Source of the DNA: PNON01 sp964387025 | GTDB lineage: Bacteria; Chloroflexota; Anaerolineae; Anaerolineales; Anaerolineaceae | Length of the DNA stretch: 64,000 nucleotides | Assembly (NCBI GenBank): GCA_964387025.1 | Contig: CAYLUZ010000005.1 | Span: 1 to 64,000 of the forward strand | Reading direction: 5' to 3' | Shown here: positions 35,872 to 45,341 of the stretch, one piece after another | Layout of the letters: each line of letters begins with the position of its first letter | Numbering within the stretch: the first letter of the stretch is position 1 | The notes under the pieces: generated by a model | What the model was told of the DNA's origin: nothing | The model's input: only the letters and a program-made list of their open reading frames with translations | Databases searched by the model: none | Position numbers and translations under genes: made by a program

Positions 35872-37413
35872 ATGACTGTGCAAAAACGTTATATCCTGGC
35901 TCATGATACGGGCACGGGCGGAGACAAAGCGGTCATTTGCGACCTGGATGGTCACGTCTTATTTTCCACTTACCAGGCATACGGAATTTCTTATCCACAG
36001 CCTGAATGGGTGGAACAGGATCCCGATGAGTTGTGGCGTACTGTAGCCTACACAACTCGCCACGTCATTGAAAAAGCAGGGATCGATCCTCACGAAATTG
36101 CTGGCGTAGGGATTTCTGCCCAGATGTGGAACACCCTGCCGGTGGATGAAAAGGGAAAACCACTTATGCCCATGATGAGCTGGCTGGACCTGCGCAGTGT
36201 GAAGCAGGCTAACAGGGTCGTGAGTGGAGATAATCCGGCTTTCCTGTTCAAACATACCGGCAATATCCCCACCGCCAAAGACAGCATCCCAAAGATTCTA
36301 TGGCTCAAAGAAGAACGTCCCGAGATATGGAATAAAACTGCCTGCCTGATGGATTGTAAGGAGTATATCCTTTTCAAACTGACCGGAAAGATGGCCATTG
36401 ACTATGTAGGTGCATCGGTCTATTTCCTTTTTGACCCGATCAAGAAGCACTGGTCGAAGGAAGTGTGTGATGCATTGGGCATCCCAATTGAAAAGCTCCC
36501 ACCGGCATTCCCCTGTACTGACATAATTGGAGAGATCACAGAACAAGCTGCCCGGGAAACCGGCCTAGTTCAGGGTACTCCTGTAGTGATATGCGCTGGT
36601 GATGTGGCTGTTGCCCAAACCGGAGCAGGAGCAAACCGGGATAATAAAGTCCACATGTGTATTGGCACAGCCACCTGGGTGGGAGTTTCCACATCCACCT
36701 TCCGCAATGATCCGGTAAAACCATTGTGGGGGTTATGCCATATCGATCCGAATAAATACATCATCGCCGGTGAAATGGAAACCGGCGGCGGGGCATTGAT
36801 GTGGTTCCGGGATGTGCTTTGCAATGAGGAAAAGGTACATTCCACCCACATTGGACGGTCAACTTATGACCTGATCAGCAGCATGGTTGAGACAGTGCCG
36901 CCCGGGTCAGATAAGCTGCTCTTCCTGCCCTGGCTTTCCGGTGAACGCGCTCCCGTGTTGGATCACTATGCGCGTGGTGGTTATATTGGATTGGCAATGA
37001 GCCATTCCAAAGCTCATATGGCAAGGGCGGTCATGGAAGGTGTCGCTTATCATTTACGTTGGATCTGTGAAACCATGGAAAATGTGGGTTTCCAGATCAA
37101 CTCTTTCAATGGCGTCGGCGGTGGATGCAACAGCAATGTCTGGGTGCAGATCATCAGCGACATTACCGGAAGACCGATCAACCTGGTAAAGAACCACCTT
37201 GAAGCAGGCGCTGCCGGGGCAGCCCTGGCTGTATCAGTAGGATTGGGTTTCCATAAATGCATGGATGATGTGGATGCACTGGTCGAAATAAGCCGGACGG
37301 TCAATCCTTCTGAAGGTTCACACATAAAAAGCTATAATAATCTATACGGTATCTACCGTGAAATCTATACAGCCCTGGTCCCGATACATCGAAAACTAGT
37401 GGAGATTGAATGA
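35872..37413 (+). CDS. FGGY-family carbohydrate kinase (xylulokinase-like)
   Basis: 513 residues. N-terminal ATPase lobe begins LAHDTGTGGDKAVICDLDG, followed by PQPEWVEQDPDELW and GVGISAQMWNTLPVD; the C-terminal lobe has GTATWVGVS, LPWLSGERAPVLD and the FGGY-like adenosine site FNGVGGGCNSNVWVQIISDI then AGAAGAAL. Phosphorylates a sugar or polyol, but the specificity is not readable from sequence. It is close to xylulokinase by layout; no isomerase is encoded nearby. The stop overlaps the next gene's ATG (ATGA), so they are coupled. Confidence 0.9.
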   Translation: MTVQKRYILAHDTGTGGDKAVICDLDGHVLFSTYQAYGISYPQPEWVEQDPDELWRTVAYTTRHVIEKAGIDPHEIAGVGISAQMWNTLPVDEKGKPLMPMMSWLDLRSVKQANRVVSGDNPAFLFKHTGNIPTAKDSIPKILWLKEERPEIWNKTACLMDCKEYILFKLTGKMAIDYVGASVYFLFDPIKKHWSKEVCDALGIPIEKLPPAFPCTDIIGEITEQAARETGLVQGTPVVICAGDVAVAQTGAGANRDNKVHMCIGTATWVGVSTSTFRNDPVKPLWGLCHIDPNKYIIAGEMETGGGALMWFRDVLCNEEKVHSTHIGRSTYDLISSMVETVPPGSDKLLFLPWLSGERAPVLDHYARGGYIGLAMSHSKAHMARAVMEGVAYHLRWICETMENVGFQINSFNGVGGGCNSNVWVQIISDITGRPINLVKNHLEAGAAGAALAVSVGLGFHKCMDDVDALVEISRTVNPSEGSHIKSYNNLYGIYREIYTALVPIHRKLVEIE

Positions 37414-38102
37414 GACAAGTCATCGATCTGGAGCGCGTCAATCGTAATGCCATGCTCGCAAATATTGCCAGCATCGGCGGGTTGTTTACATTGCTTGCCT
37501 CTGTCCTGTTGCCGTTATTTCTCCCCCAAACTGCAACTCTTTCAGCCATCCTGATGATCGTCGGTCTGGGTGTATCCATGGTGGGCATCTATTTTGCAAA
37601 CCGCTGGGTTCGTAAACCCCGGCCTGAAGCCACTTTGGAGAAGGTATTGAAAGGGTTGGGTGATGGCTTCGTGCTCTTCCATTATCCCCACCTGCCTGCA
37701 GATCACATCCTGCTTACTCCGGCTGGGGTCACGGTGCTGGAGACTGTCAACCTTGATGGAGTATATACCTACCTGAACGGAAAGTGGAAAGAGAGCATGA
37801 CCATCGGGCGGGCGCTACGGTACATTGTTGAAGAGCATTTAGGTGACCCCACTCAATCAGTTGCAGACTCTGCAGAATTCCTGCAGCGGAAATTGGCCAA
37901 ATTGGATGGGTTATCGAAGAACATTCCCGTGAAAGCGGTCGTGGTTTTTACCCACCCTGCTTCGCACCTGGAAGTTAAGAAGCCCCCCATTCCCGTTTGT
38001 ACTGCAGAAAAACTTCGCAAACAGGTGGAGATCGGAAGTGTTAAACTTCCACAATCTGATTACGACAGGTTGGAAAAGTATCTGGAGTCTGTCACCAGGT
38101 AA
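37410..38102 (+). CDS. Two-helix membrane protein with NERD-like domain
   Basis: 230 residues. Two adjacent hydrophobic helices (about 17-38 and 44-64), then a cytoplasmic domain with GDGFVLFHYPHLPADHILLTP and VTVLETVNLDGVYTYLNGKW, matching the NERD (nuclease-related) pattern of a buried strand with a Glu-containing strand; the later VKAVVVFTHPASHLEV fits too. The usual KxWK of NERD reads LNGKWKE. Coupled to the FGGY kinase gene. Function unknown; nuclease activity is not assured. Confidence 0.6.
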   Translation: MRQVIDLERVNRNAMLANIASIGGLFTLLASVLLPLFLPQTATLSAILMIVGLGVSMVGIYFANRWVRKPRPEATLEKVLKGLGDGFVLFHYPHLPADHILLTPAGVTVLETVNLDGVYTYLNGKWKESMTIGRALRYIVEEHLGDPTQSVADSAEFLQRKLAKLDGLSKNIPVKAVVVFTHPASHLEVKKPPIPVCTAEKLRKQVEIGSVKLPQSDYDRLEKYLESVTR

Positions 38103-38128
38103 TTAAATGTCATATCACTTAAATTTAG

Positions 38129-38154
38129 AAGTCCTCAAGCATGCTTGAGGACTT
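38129..38154. terminator. Bidirectional terminator between NERD-like gene and LctP-like permease
   Basis: A perfect 26-bp palindrome: AAGTCCTCAAGCA (38129-38141) and its complement (38142-38154), followed by TTGCTTTT on the plus strand. It lies 27 bp past the NERD-like stop, between convergent genes. Confidence 0.8.
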
Positions 38155-38195
38155 TTGCTTTTCCGATTTCACTTATAACGCAGAGCTATATGTTA

Positions 38196-39740
38196 TCAGA
38201 ATCCCCATATCAAAGTTAATACTGCACATACACCGGTGATAATGAGTGAGATCACAAATGTGAGCGGTATCACCCGGGCTTCCTCACCGATGCGGTCAAT
38301 GCTGGCAGCAGCGTTTTGTAGTTTGGCCGGCGAGATGACACTAGCTAGTCCACCGCCTATTCCACTGGCTGCAGCGACAACTAACCCGACAGCGCCGATC
38401 TTGCCGGCTGTCGTCATGTGTAAACCTGTCAACATGGCGATTGCTGAAGCTTCAGAGCCACTAATGAAACCGGCAAACAGACCCAGATACGGTGCTGCCA
38501 ATGGATACAATCTGCCAAAAGCTCTTGAGGCGGCATCCGCAAGGACAAAGACCATATTGTTGGTCGGGTCGGCAAGAGTCCAATCCAACCCCTTGCCGGA
38601 GTGGTTGATCACCAACGCAATGGCAAAGAACACACTGGCAGCCAGCATAGGCCTGGGGAAACGTTTGGACCATTTACGCAGGGACACCTGCATCTGCTTC
38701 CAGGATGGTTTTAGGATGGGCAAAGCCAGTAGAGTGCTGATCAATACCCAGAAATATGCCTGCCATAATACCCGCAGTTTCTCAGGAGCATCGGGGATGA
38801 CCTCAACCGGAATGGCCAACTTTGAAAAAGTAAGGTCAAAGAATGGAAGGAATGGAGCATTGACCAGCAGAGAAAAGATAACCAGGATGATCCAAGGGGA
38901 AAGTGCCTTCCAAAGTGAAGTGGATTTCTCTGCAGCAAGGTCCGCTTCGGACAATGCACCCCGATCCATGATCGGTTGACCGCTGAGCTTTAGATAAAGT
39001 AGCATCACCAGGATCACTCCCAAACCTGCAGCGATACCGGTAATGGTGATCAAACCGATGCTGTTCATCCCTATGGCGATCAGTCCGGCGGTCAAACCTG
39101 CCATCAATGCAGGGAAGAAGCCTTTCTTAAGCATTTCCCATTTGCCCGCGATCCACAACATTCCCAGTGCAATACAGGTACTGATAAAGGGCATGTACCG
39201 GGCAAAGTAGATCCCGACTTCATTAACCGGCTTGCCAACGAAACCGGAAAATACCACTATCGGTATACCAAGCAGTGCATACGTGCAAAGAGCATCATAA
39301 CCAATGGCGGGTAGGGCGATGGCGATGAATGATGAATATCCCATGGCCAGCATGATCGGCGGCAGTATGGAAACTGGAGTCGCTCCCAGGGCAGCCAGGA
39401 TGGTACCAAAACCCATGTTGACCAGCATGATCTGCACCACCCGGTTGGAAGGCGAGATGGTCTTGATCAATGCCACCACCCGGCTCATTGCCCCTGTTTC
39501 TTGCATGATGGTGATCTGCAGGATGGAAGCAGCCACCATCAACGCGATGGGCAGCGAAGACAAAAGACCTGATAGGCTGGCTTTGTATACTATCTCTAAT
39601 GGCGTATTGAAATACAGCCATGCCACTAAAACGGTGATGACCCATCCGGCTAATCCGGCGATATCTGCAGCAGTCTTTCGCAGTACGAGTAATAGGAAAA
39701 TGACGATAACCGGGGCAAGAACGAGCAAAATGGGGATCAT
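38196..39740 (-). CDS. LctP-type permease (lactate permease family)
   Basis: 514 residues from the ATG at 39740, which has AAGGAG before it; an upstream in-frame ATG at 39779 is disfavoured. About 13 to 14 helices. The LctP signature pattern appears as LGATPVSILPPIMLAMGYS and, near the C-terminus, LFAGFISGSEASAIAML and GGGLASVISPAKLQNAAASI. Family members take up lactate or glycolate with protons. It converges on the GntR cluster and could import or export a hydroxy-acid linked to that pathway, but it has its own promoter. Confidence 0.85.
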   Translation of the reverse strand: MIPILLVLAPVIVIFLLLVLRKTAADIAGLAGWVITVLVAWLYFNTPLEIVYKASLSGLLSSLPIALMVAASILQITIMQETGAMSRVVALIKTISPSNRVVQIMLVNMGFGTILAALGATPVSILPPIMLAMGYSSFIAIALPAIGYDALCTYALLGIPIVVFSGFVGKPVNEVGIYFARYMPFISTCIALGMLWIAGKWEMLKKGFFPALMAGLTAGLIAIGMNSIGLITITGIAAGLGVILVMLLYLKLSGQPIMDRGALSEADLAAEKSTSLWKALSPWIILVIFSLLVNAPFLPFFDLTFSKLAIPVEVIPDAPEKLRVLWQAYFWVLISTLLALPILKPSWKQMQVSLRKWSKRFPRPMLAASVFFAIALVINHSGKGLDWTLADPTNNMVFVLADAASRAFGRLYPLAAPYLGLFAGFISGSEASAIAMLTGLHMTTAGKIGAVGLVVAAASGIGGGLASVISPAKLQNAAASIDRIGEEARVIPLTFVISLIITGVCAVLTLIWGF

Positions 39741-39768
39741 TGGACTCCTTGAAATATTGGGTGGCTTT

Positions 39769-39798
39769 ATTGTAGCCAATTGCCTGATGATGAATCAA
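39769..39798 (-). promoter_or_regulatory. Promoter of the LctP-type permease
   Basis: On the minus strand TTGATT (39793-39798), 18-bp spacer, TACAAT (39769-39774), 29 bp before the ATG at 39740. Confidence 0.5.
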
Positions 39799-39975
39799 GT
39801 ATTTCAGGGTTTGGATTTGACCTTTTTTCTACTTAGTTCATAAATTAAAAAAGTTGCTATTTTTATGACAGTTTTCGCAATGTATCAGGCAATCAATAAC
39901 TCATGTGGTTATTACCATTAATAGTCCTTATAATGAAAATAACAATTGGATCAAGCAATATTTTGAGGAGGAACT

Positions 39976-40884
39976 ATGAATGGTATACGTCGTCTTCTTG
40001 GCGTTTTTGTAATGATCGCAGGCGTGATCGGTTTAATCATCAGCCTGACCGGTATGGTCGGAGTGATTATTTTACGGCCGAGAGCTGTTGCAGCAGCAAG
40101 TACGACCATCAATACGCTGTATACCAGTGTTGATGCCAGCCAGAAAACAATGGAGATTACCGGGAAGACATTGGATGCAACGATCACCAGTGTTGAGACA
40201 CTATCGTCAATGTTGTCCACTTCCGCCAAATCTGTAGCAGATACCCAAACAGTATTGGATCAGTTGAACTCGCTGACAGGAGAAAAACTACCCGTTACCC
40301 TGGAAGCTGCCACAACATCTTTGAAAACAGCAGAAGGCGCAGCTAAATCACTGGAAGATGCGATCAAATCGTTTGAAGCATTTCAAGCCATCATCAGCAA
40401 AATCCCATTATTAAATTCCTTTATACCGGATTCCGGACAAAAATATCTTCCCCAAAAGCCGCTGGCTGATTCACTGGGAGAGTTGGTTGTCAGTCTGGAT
40501 GGCATGCCGGCTACTTTTAAGGGCATGTCAGGGAATATGGAAAAAGCTGGTTCCAACCTGGGTAAGATTCAAAGCGATTTGAACACGATGTCCGAAAACG
40601 TTGCTTTAATAGCAAAAGGACTGAACGAATACCAGGTGATGATCAAAGACTCGCAGACTTCCATGGGTGATCTTCTCGCATTGTTAACCACCTTGAAGCA
40701 AAATTTCAACAAAATAATTAATATCATCATGATCGCTCTTACCCTGTTTTTTCTGTGGATGCTGGCCACCCAGGTGGTCATTTTCAGCCAGGGTTGGGAG
40801 CTGTTCCAGGGAACCGCCAGCCGGATGGAAACCGGCAAAGAGACTATCGAATCGAAAGATAGTAAATCTGACAAAAAAGAGTAA
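39976..40884 (+). CDS. Membrane protein with long coiled-coil extracytoplasmic domain
   Basis: 302 residues: N-terminal helix (about 8-33), a long Ala/Thr/Ser-rich helical region (about 35-245) with heptad-like spacing and the periodic pattern TLYTSVDASQKTMEITGKTL, a break at KIPLLNSFIPDSGQKYLPQ, then a second helix (about 250-275) and a charged tail. The topology puts the coiled coil outside, as in chemoreceptor-like or tether proteins, but no signalling domain is present. AGGAGG precedes the ATG. No family recognised. Confidence 0.65.
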   Translation: MNGIRRLLGVFVMIAGVIGLIISLTGMVGVIILRPRAVAAASTTINTLYTSVDASQKTMEITGKTLDATITSVETLSSMLSTSAKSVADTQTVLDQLNSLTGEKLPVTLEAATTSLKTAEGAAKSLEDAIKSFEAFQAIISKIPLLNSFIPDSGQKYLPQKPLADSLGELVVSLDGMPATFKGMSGNMEKAGSNLGKIQSDLNTMSENVALIAKGLNEYQVMIKDSQTSMGDLLALLTTLKQNFNKIINIIMIALTLFFLWMLATQVVIFSQGWELFQGTASRMETGKETIESKDSKSDKKE

Positions 40885-40923
40885 TTTGTTTTAGTTTGGT
40901 TTTTTGTTGCTGATATAGCTGTT

Positions 40924-40929
40924 TATAAT
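40924..40929 (+). promoter_or_regulatory. -10 box upstream of small helical protein
   Basis: Exact TATAAT 32 bp before the ATG at 40962; the best -35 at 17 bp is only TTTTTG. Confidence 0.35.
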
Positions 40930-40961
40930 AATCAGACACATATCTCGTTCAGGAGGAACAA

Positions 40962-41186
40962 ATGGCTTTCACACTCGACGCGACATTCGGTACACTTATT
41001 GATAATCCCCAGGCGAAAGTTATTCTCGAAAAATATCTCCCAGGCATCGGTACCAATCCCATGGTCGCCATGGCCAGGGGAATGACTTTGAATACGATCT
41101 TATTGATGCCGCAGGCAGCTCAGATGGGAATCACGAAAGAAAAAGTGGAAATGGTACTGGCTGAGATCAATAAGGTCGTGAAGTAA
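40962..41186 (+). CDS. Small all-helical protein
   Basis: 74 residues, CAGGAGGAACA before the start. The chain has three to four short helices: LDATFGTLIDNPQAKVILEK, YLPGIGTNPMVAMARGMTLN, and ITKEKVEMVLAEINKVV. The NPMVAMARGMTL pattern also occurs as a C-terminal appendage of larger enzymes as far as I recall, but I cannot confirm this here. Own promoter and a terminator; apparently a free-standing version. Confidence 0.65.
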   Translation: MAFTLDATFGTLIDNPQAKVILEKYLPGIGTNPMVAMARGMTLNTILLMPQAAQMGITKEKVEMVLAEINKVVK

Positions 41187-41238
41187 CTCATTCTGACCGC
41201 TTAAGTTTTCAGAAATTGCTAAGCATAGAGAAGCTTCC

Positions 41239-41268
41239 AGCCATTGGATTGATGGCTTGTTTTAATTT
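41239..41268 (+). terminator. Terminator after small helical protein
   Basis: AGCCAT (41239-41244) and ATGGCT (41252-41257), then TGTTTTAATTT. Confidence 0.55.
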
Positions 41269-41451
41269 GCCTGATAACAATTTCCAACCACGATTAATCA
41301 ACCCTTTGATTCCTTCATTTCAGTAGAGAGGTTTGACGAAGGCGGATGGTTATTTTATATTACGCAAAAAGTTGATTAACAAACCTGCGTCAATATAATA
41401 TATGAATTGAAGCCGACATCGATAAAATAAATATAAATTTCGGGAGAATCC

Positions 41452-41838
41452 ATGGATACCAGCAACAGCTATAACACTATTGATGAGTATATAGCCACTT
41501 TTCCAGATGATATACAAAAGAAATTAAAGGAAGTTCGGGCAGTGATCAAAGCCGCTGCCCCTGAAGCCAGCGAGAAGATCAGTTATCAAATGCCCACTTT
41601 TTTTCTTTTTGGTAACCTGGTACATTTCGCGGCATTTAAAAACCATATCGGATTTTACCCGGCACCAAGAGGAATTGAAGAATTCCAGAAAGAGCTTTCT
41701 GTTTATAAAGGAGCAAAAGGATCAGTTCAGTTCCCTCTGGATCAACCTATGCCGCTGGATTTGATCAGCCGGATTGTTATATTCAGGGTCAAGGATAATT
41801 TGTCAAAGGCAGCAGCAAAAGACAAAAAGAAGAATTAA
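41452..41838 (+). CDS. DUF1801 (YdhG/YjbR-like) protein
   Basis: 128 residues. TIDEYIATFPDDIQKKLKEV, then the core APEASEKISYQMPTFFL and HFAAFKNHIGFYPAP, and the C-terminal KGSVQFPLDQPMPLDLI segment are typical for DUF1801. Some members (Bacillus YdhG/Fra) bind iron and act as frataxin-like proteins; a metal role here is inference only. Ends in a Lys-rich tail (AAAKDKKKN). GGGAG precedes the start. Confidence 0.85.
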   Translation: MDTSNSYNTIDEYIATFPDDIQKKLKEVRAVIKAAAPEASEKISYQMPTFFLFGNLVHFAAFKNHIGFYPAPRGIEEFQKELSVYKGAKGSVQFPLDQPMPLDLISRIVIFRVKDNLSKAAAKDKKKN

Positions 41839-41891
41839 CCTCCTCTGCTTAATTAAATCGCCTTACACGTGTTATTCTTTTTCCCAGAATA

Positions 41892-42881
41892 TCATTCTTT
41901 GGTTGAACTGCTATACCCATCCGGATGATTCTGATGCCATTCCCAGGCGGATGCGATGATCGCTTCCAGCCCGGGGTATTTCGGCTGCCAGCCAAGCTCC
42001 CGGCGGATCTTCTCTGAGCTGGCCACCAGGCGGGGTGCATCCCCCGGACGGTGTTGAGCTTCAACCGCTGAAATTGCTTTCCCGGTGACCTTTCGGGCAG
42101 TCTCGATGACTTCCCGTACCGAATAGCCAGTCCCATTCCCCAGGTTATATAGAAGAGTTTCCTTATTCTCCAGGGCATCCAATGCCAGCAAATGCGCGCT
42201 GACCAGGTCGGTGATGTGAATATAATCGCGAATATTCGTTCCATCCGGTGTGGGATAATCTGTTCCGAAGATCTTGATCTCGGGTCGCTGCCCAAGGGCT
42301 ACCTTCAACACCAGCGGGATCAGGTGACTTTCAGGCTGGTGGGCTTCACCTCGATCTCCATCTGCGCCGGCTGCATTAAAATAGCGAAGGACCGCCGTTC
42401 GCAGCCCGTACACCTTTCGGTACCAACCCAGCGCCTGCTCCACCATCAACTTGGTTTGTCCATAAACATTGGCAGGTCCAAGCGGGTTATCTTCATTGAT
42501 CGGTTGATCACTGGAGGCATACACTCCGGCAGTGGAAGAGAAAACAAATCGTGGAATTCCAGCTTTCACCACTGCATCGATGAGCTGATTGGAATTTGAG
42601 AAATTATTGCGGAAGAATTTTCCCGGATCGACCATGCTTTCGCCGGCCTCGATAAATGCAGCAAAGTGCATTACCGCGTCATAATGTTCACTTTTCAATG
42701 CAATCTGCAGAGTTTCAGTATCTGACAGGTCAGCCTGAACAAATCGGGCTTCTGTAGGAACTGCCTGTTTATAACCTTTGACCAACGAATCATAGACTGT
42801 CACCCGGTGACCCGCTTTAATCAAAGCGGCTGATGCTGCTGACCCGATATACCCTGCACCACCTGTAACAAAGATATTCAT
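41892..42881 (-). CDS. galE: UDP-glucose 4-epimerase
   Basis: 329 residues, extended SDR. NAD-binding VTGGAGYIGSAASAALI, catalytic Ser/Thr region FSSTAGVY, YGQTKLMVEQAL (Tyr-x-x-x-Lys), then the epimerase markers LRYFNAAGAD, GTDYPTPDGTNIRDYIHI and GNGTGYSVREVI. The GTDYPTPDGT and RDYIH motifs are specific for GalE. It interconverts UDP-glucose and UDP-galactose for envelope polysaccharides or galactose use. Confidence 0.94.
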   Translation of the reverse strand: MNIFVTGGAGYIGSAASAALIKAGHRVTVYDSLVKGYKQAVPTEARFVQADLSDTETLQIALKSEHYDAVMHFAAFIEAGESMVDPGKFFRNNFSNSNQLIDAVVKAGIPRFVFSSTAGVYASSDQPINEDNPLGPANVYGQTKLMVEQALGWYRKVYGLRTAVLRYFNAAGADGDRGEAHQPESHLIPLVLKVALGQRPEIKIFGTDYPTPDGTNIRDYIHITDLVSAHLLALDALENKETLLYNLGNGTGYSVREVIETARKVTGKAISAVEAQHRPGDAPRLVASSEKIRRELGWQPKYPGLEAIIASAWEWHQNHPDGYSSSTKE

Positions 42882-43051
42882 GGATACTCCGGAAAAATAG
42901 TTGATGAGTGATTAGTTGGCTGGTAAATTGAGAATGGAGAAATGAAATTCGATATATAAATATATTTTACTGTAATCTTTTCTCTGTGTACTTTGCGATC
43001 TTATATCCCCGTTGAGGGGGCTGTGGAGAAATGCGAATTCTGTGCGGAATA

Positions 43052-45259
43052 TTACTTCTTCTCGATCACAGTCAATCCGGCCAAGGCAGCCAGCAGGCGT
43101 TTCAACCCCACCGAATCAAATGATACATCCACCACTTCGTCGCCATCCATGATCTTGCTTTCCAATACCCAACCCTCACCCCAGTTGGAATGCGATACAC
43201 GCATATTGGCTTTATAACGCAATTCCGGCTGCTTCACCGGGATGGAAGAACTCTTCCACAAATAGGCAGAGGATTGTTCCGAGCGGCTGCCATAATCGTT
43301 ATCCCCATTCCGGGAATAAGAATAGGAACGCGGAGATTGTGCTTCGATCTTCAACAGGTCCTTGGGGATATCTGCCAGGAAGCGTGACGGTTCGGTTAGG
43401 TCCATGCCCCCATACCCGCCGCGGAATTCCGCCCTGGATAGATAGAGTTGATCTTTGGCACGGGTCATTCCCACATAGAACAGGCGGCGTTCCTCTTGAA
43501 GTTCTTCCTCATCGTCCAATGAGCGACTGTGCGGCAGCACTTTTTCATCCACGCCGAAAATGAAAACTGCACCAAATTCCAATCCTTTGGCTGCATGCAA
43601 TGTCAACATGGTGACAGCATCCGGTACGTCCGGGAGAGTATCCTGATCGCCGACCAGGGCAAGGCTTTCCAGAAAGGCGTCCAACCCTCTTTCCTCAAAC
43701 TCGAAAGCCAGGCGCAGCACCTCTTCCACGTTACCCCAGCGATCCTGACCCTCTTCAGACTCATCCTCGATATATGTCCGGTATTCGATATCATTTAGAA
43801 TTTTTTGCAGCAATTCGGAAATGGTGGCGGTTTTTTTTAGCTCCAGCCAATCCAGCATCCGGCTGCCAAAATCTGCCAGGCGGTTCACCCCGCCCTTGGG
43901 CAGGCTATTCCAGTGCAGCGAATCTGTCCCTTTTGGAAGATCCATCAGTACAATCCCTGCCGAAATACCGATTTGGTGAGCGTAATCCATTAACCCCTGC
44001 AGTGTTTTATCCCCTATCTGGCGTTGAGGTACATTGATCACCCGTGCCAGGCTGACCTCATCCGCAGGATTATGCACCAGGCGCAGATAGGCGATTACAT
44101 CCTTTACCTCGCGCCGGGCGTAGAACCGTTGGGCACCTACCAGCCGGTAAGGCATCCCGGCTTTTATGAAGGCTTCTTCCAGTAATCGGGATTGAGCATT
44201 GGTGCGGTACATGATGGCACAATCACTCGATTTAAACCGCCGGCTGTTGATGAGTTCTGCGATCTTCCGGGTAATGTATTCTGCTTCCTGGCGGTCGTCC
44301 CTGGCAACAAACAATTTGATCTTGTCGCCAGTACCGCGTTCGGTAAATAACTTTTTGGGTGTGCGGTGCCGGTTGCGGTCGATTACTGCCCTGGCGGCAT
44401 TCAATACTGTCTGGGTGGAACGGTAATTCTGTTCCAGCAGAATTTTTGCCGTACCCGGGAAATCTGAAACAAAACGTTCCACATTGTGATAATCCGCTCC
44501 CCGCCAACGGTAGATCGACTGGTCTTCATCACCTACCACGTAAATATTTTTGTTTACGTAAGCCAGATAACGCAGCAAGGTGTACTGGGCAATGTTGGTA
44601 TCCTGGAATTCATCCACCAGAATATGCTCAAACCGGCGGGAGTATCTTTCCCGCACTTCCATTTTTTCCTCGAGTAGTCGGGCAGTATAAATGAGCAGGT
44701 CATCGAAATCCACCGCATTGTTGGAAACCAGTACCTGCTGATACCGTTCATAAACCTTCTGGACGACACTGTCTTTATAACCCTTCACTGGAACATTCTC
44801 CGGGAGGATCATGTCATTCTTCAAGAGGGATATCGCATTCAATATATTGCTGGGCTTGTAGATTTTCTCATCGATATTCAATTCCCGGATGGATCTTTTC
44901 ACCACCGACGATTGATCGTCGTCATCATAGATCACATAATTGGCGTTGATGGGCAGGTATTCCGCTTCCCGGCGTAGAATTCGGGCGCAGACCGAGTGGA
45001 AAGTGCCCATCATAATTCCTTGCAGGTCATGCGGGATCAAGTTCCGCACCCGTTTGTCAATTTCGCGGGCAGCTTTGTTGGTAAATGTAACCGCCAAAAT
45101 GCTATACGGACGCACTCCCATAGCCCCAATAAGGTATGCCATTCGGTGGGTCAAAACCCTGGTCTTGCCTGACCCTGGCCCGGCGAGAATGAGAACCGGT
45201 CCGCTGCCGACTGTAACTGCTTTAACTTGCTGGGGATTAAGATCTTTGAGTAGGTCCAT
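43052..45259 (-). CDS. pcrA: ATP-dependent DNA helicase, UvrD/PcrA type
   Basis: 735 residues. Superfamily 1A motifs: LNPQQVKAV (Q motif), LAGPGSGKTRVLTHRM (Walker A), LAVTFTNKAAREI (Ia), DEFQDTN (II), VGDEDQSIYRWRGAD (III), LEQNYRST (IV), VTMLTLHAAKGLEF (V) and RLFYVGMTRAKDQLYLS (VI). The C-terminal GEGWVLESKIMDGDEVVDVSF is the Tudor-like domain that contacts RNA polymerase in PcrA. Acts in nucleotide excision repair and in removing obstacles from DNA. Confidence 0.94.
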   Translation of the reverse strand: MDLLKDLNPQQVKAVTVGSGPVLILAGPGSGKTRVLTHRMAYLIGAMGVRPYSILAVTFTNKAAREIDKRVRNLIPHDLQGIMMGTFHSVCARILRREAEYLPINANYVIYDDDDQSSVVKRSIRELNIDEKIYKPSNILNAISLLKNDMILPENVPVKGYKDSVVQKVYERYQQVLVSNNAVDFDDLLIYTARLLEEKMEVRERYSRRFEHILVDEFQDTNIAQYTLLRYLAYVNKNIYVVGDEDQSIYRWRGADYHNVERFVSDFPGTAKILLEQNYRSTQTVLNAARAVIDRNRHRTPKKLFTERGTGDKIKLFVARDDRQEAEYITRKIAELINSRRFKSSDCAIMYRTNAQSRLLEEAFIKAGMPYRLVGAQRFYARREVKDVIAYLRLVHNPADEVSLARVINVPQRQIGDKTLQGLMDYAHQIGISAGIVLMDLPKGTDSLHWNSLPKGGVNRLADFGSRMLDWLELKKTATISELLQKILNDIEYRTYIEDESEEGQDRWGNVEEVLRLAFEFEERGLDAFLESLALVGDQDTLPDVPDAVTMLTLHAAKGLEFGAVFIFGVDEKVLPHSRSLDDEEELQEERRLFYVGMTRAKDQLYLSRAEFRGGYGGMDLTEPSRFLADIPKDLLKIEAQSPRSYSYSRNGDNDYGSRSEQSSAYLWKSSSIPVKQPELRYKANMRVSHSNWGEGWVLESKIMDGDEVVDVSFDSVGLKRLLAALAGLTVIEKK

Positions 45260-45341
45260 TGGAAATCATTCTACCTGTGGACCATGGGAGTGTCAACTTG
45301 GAAGAACGAAAATGGATATTAAGAATGGAATTCGGATTAAA

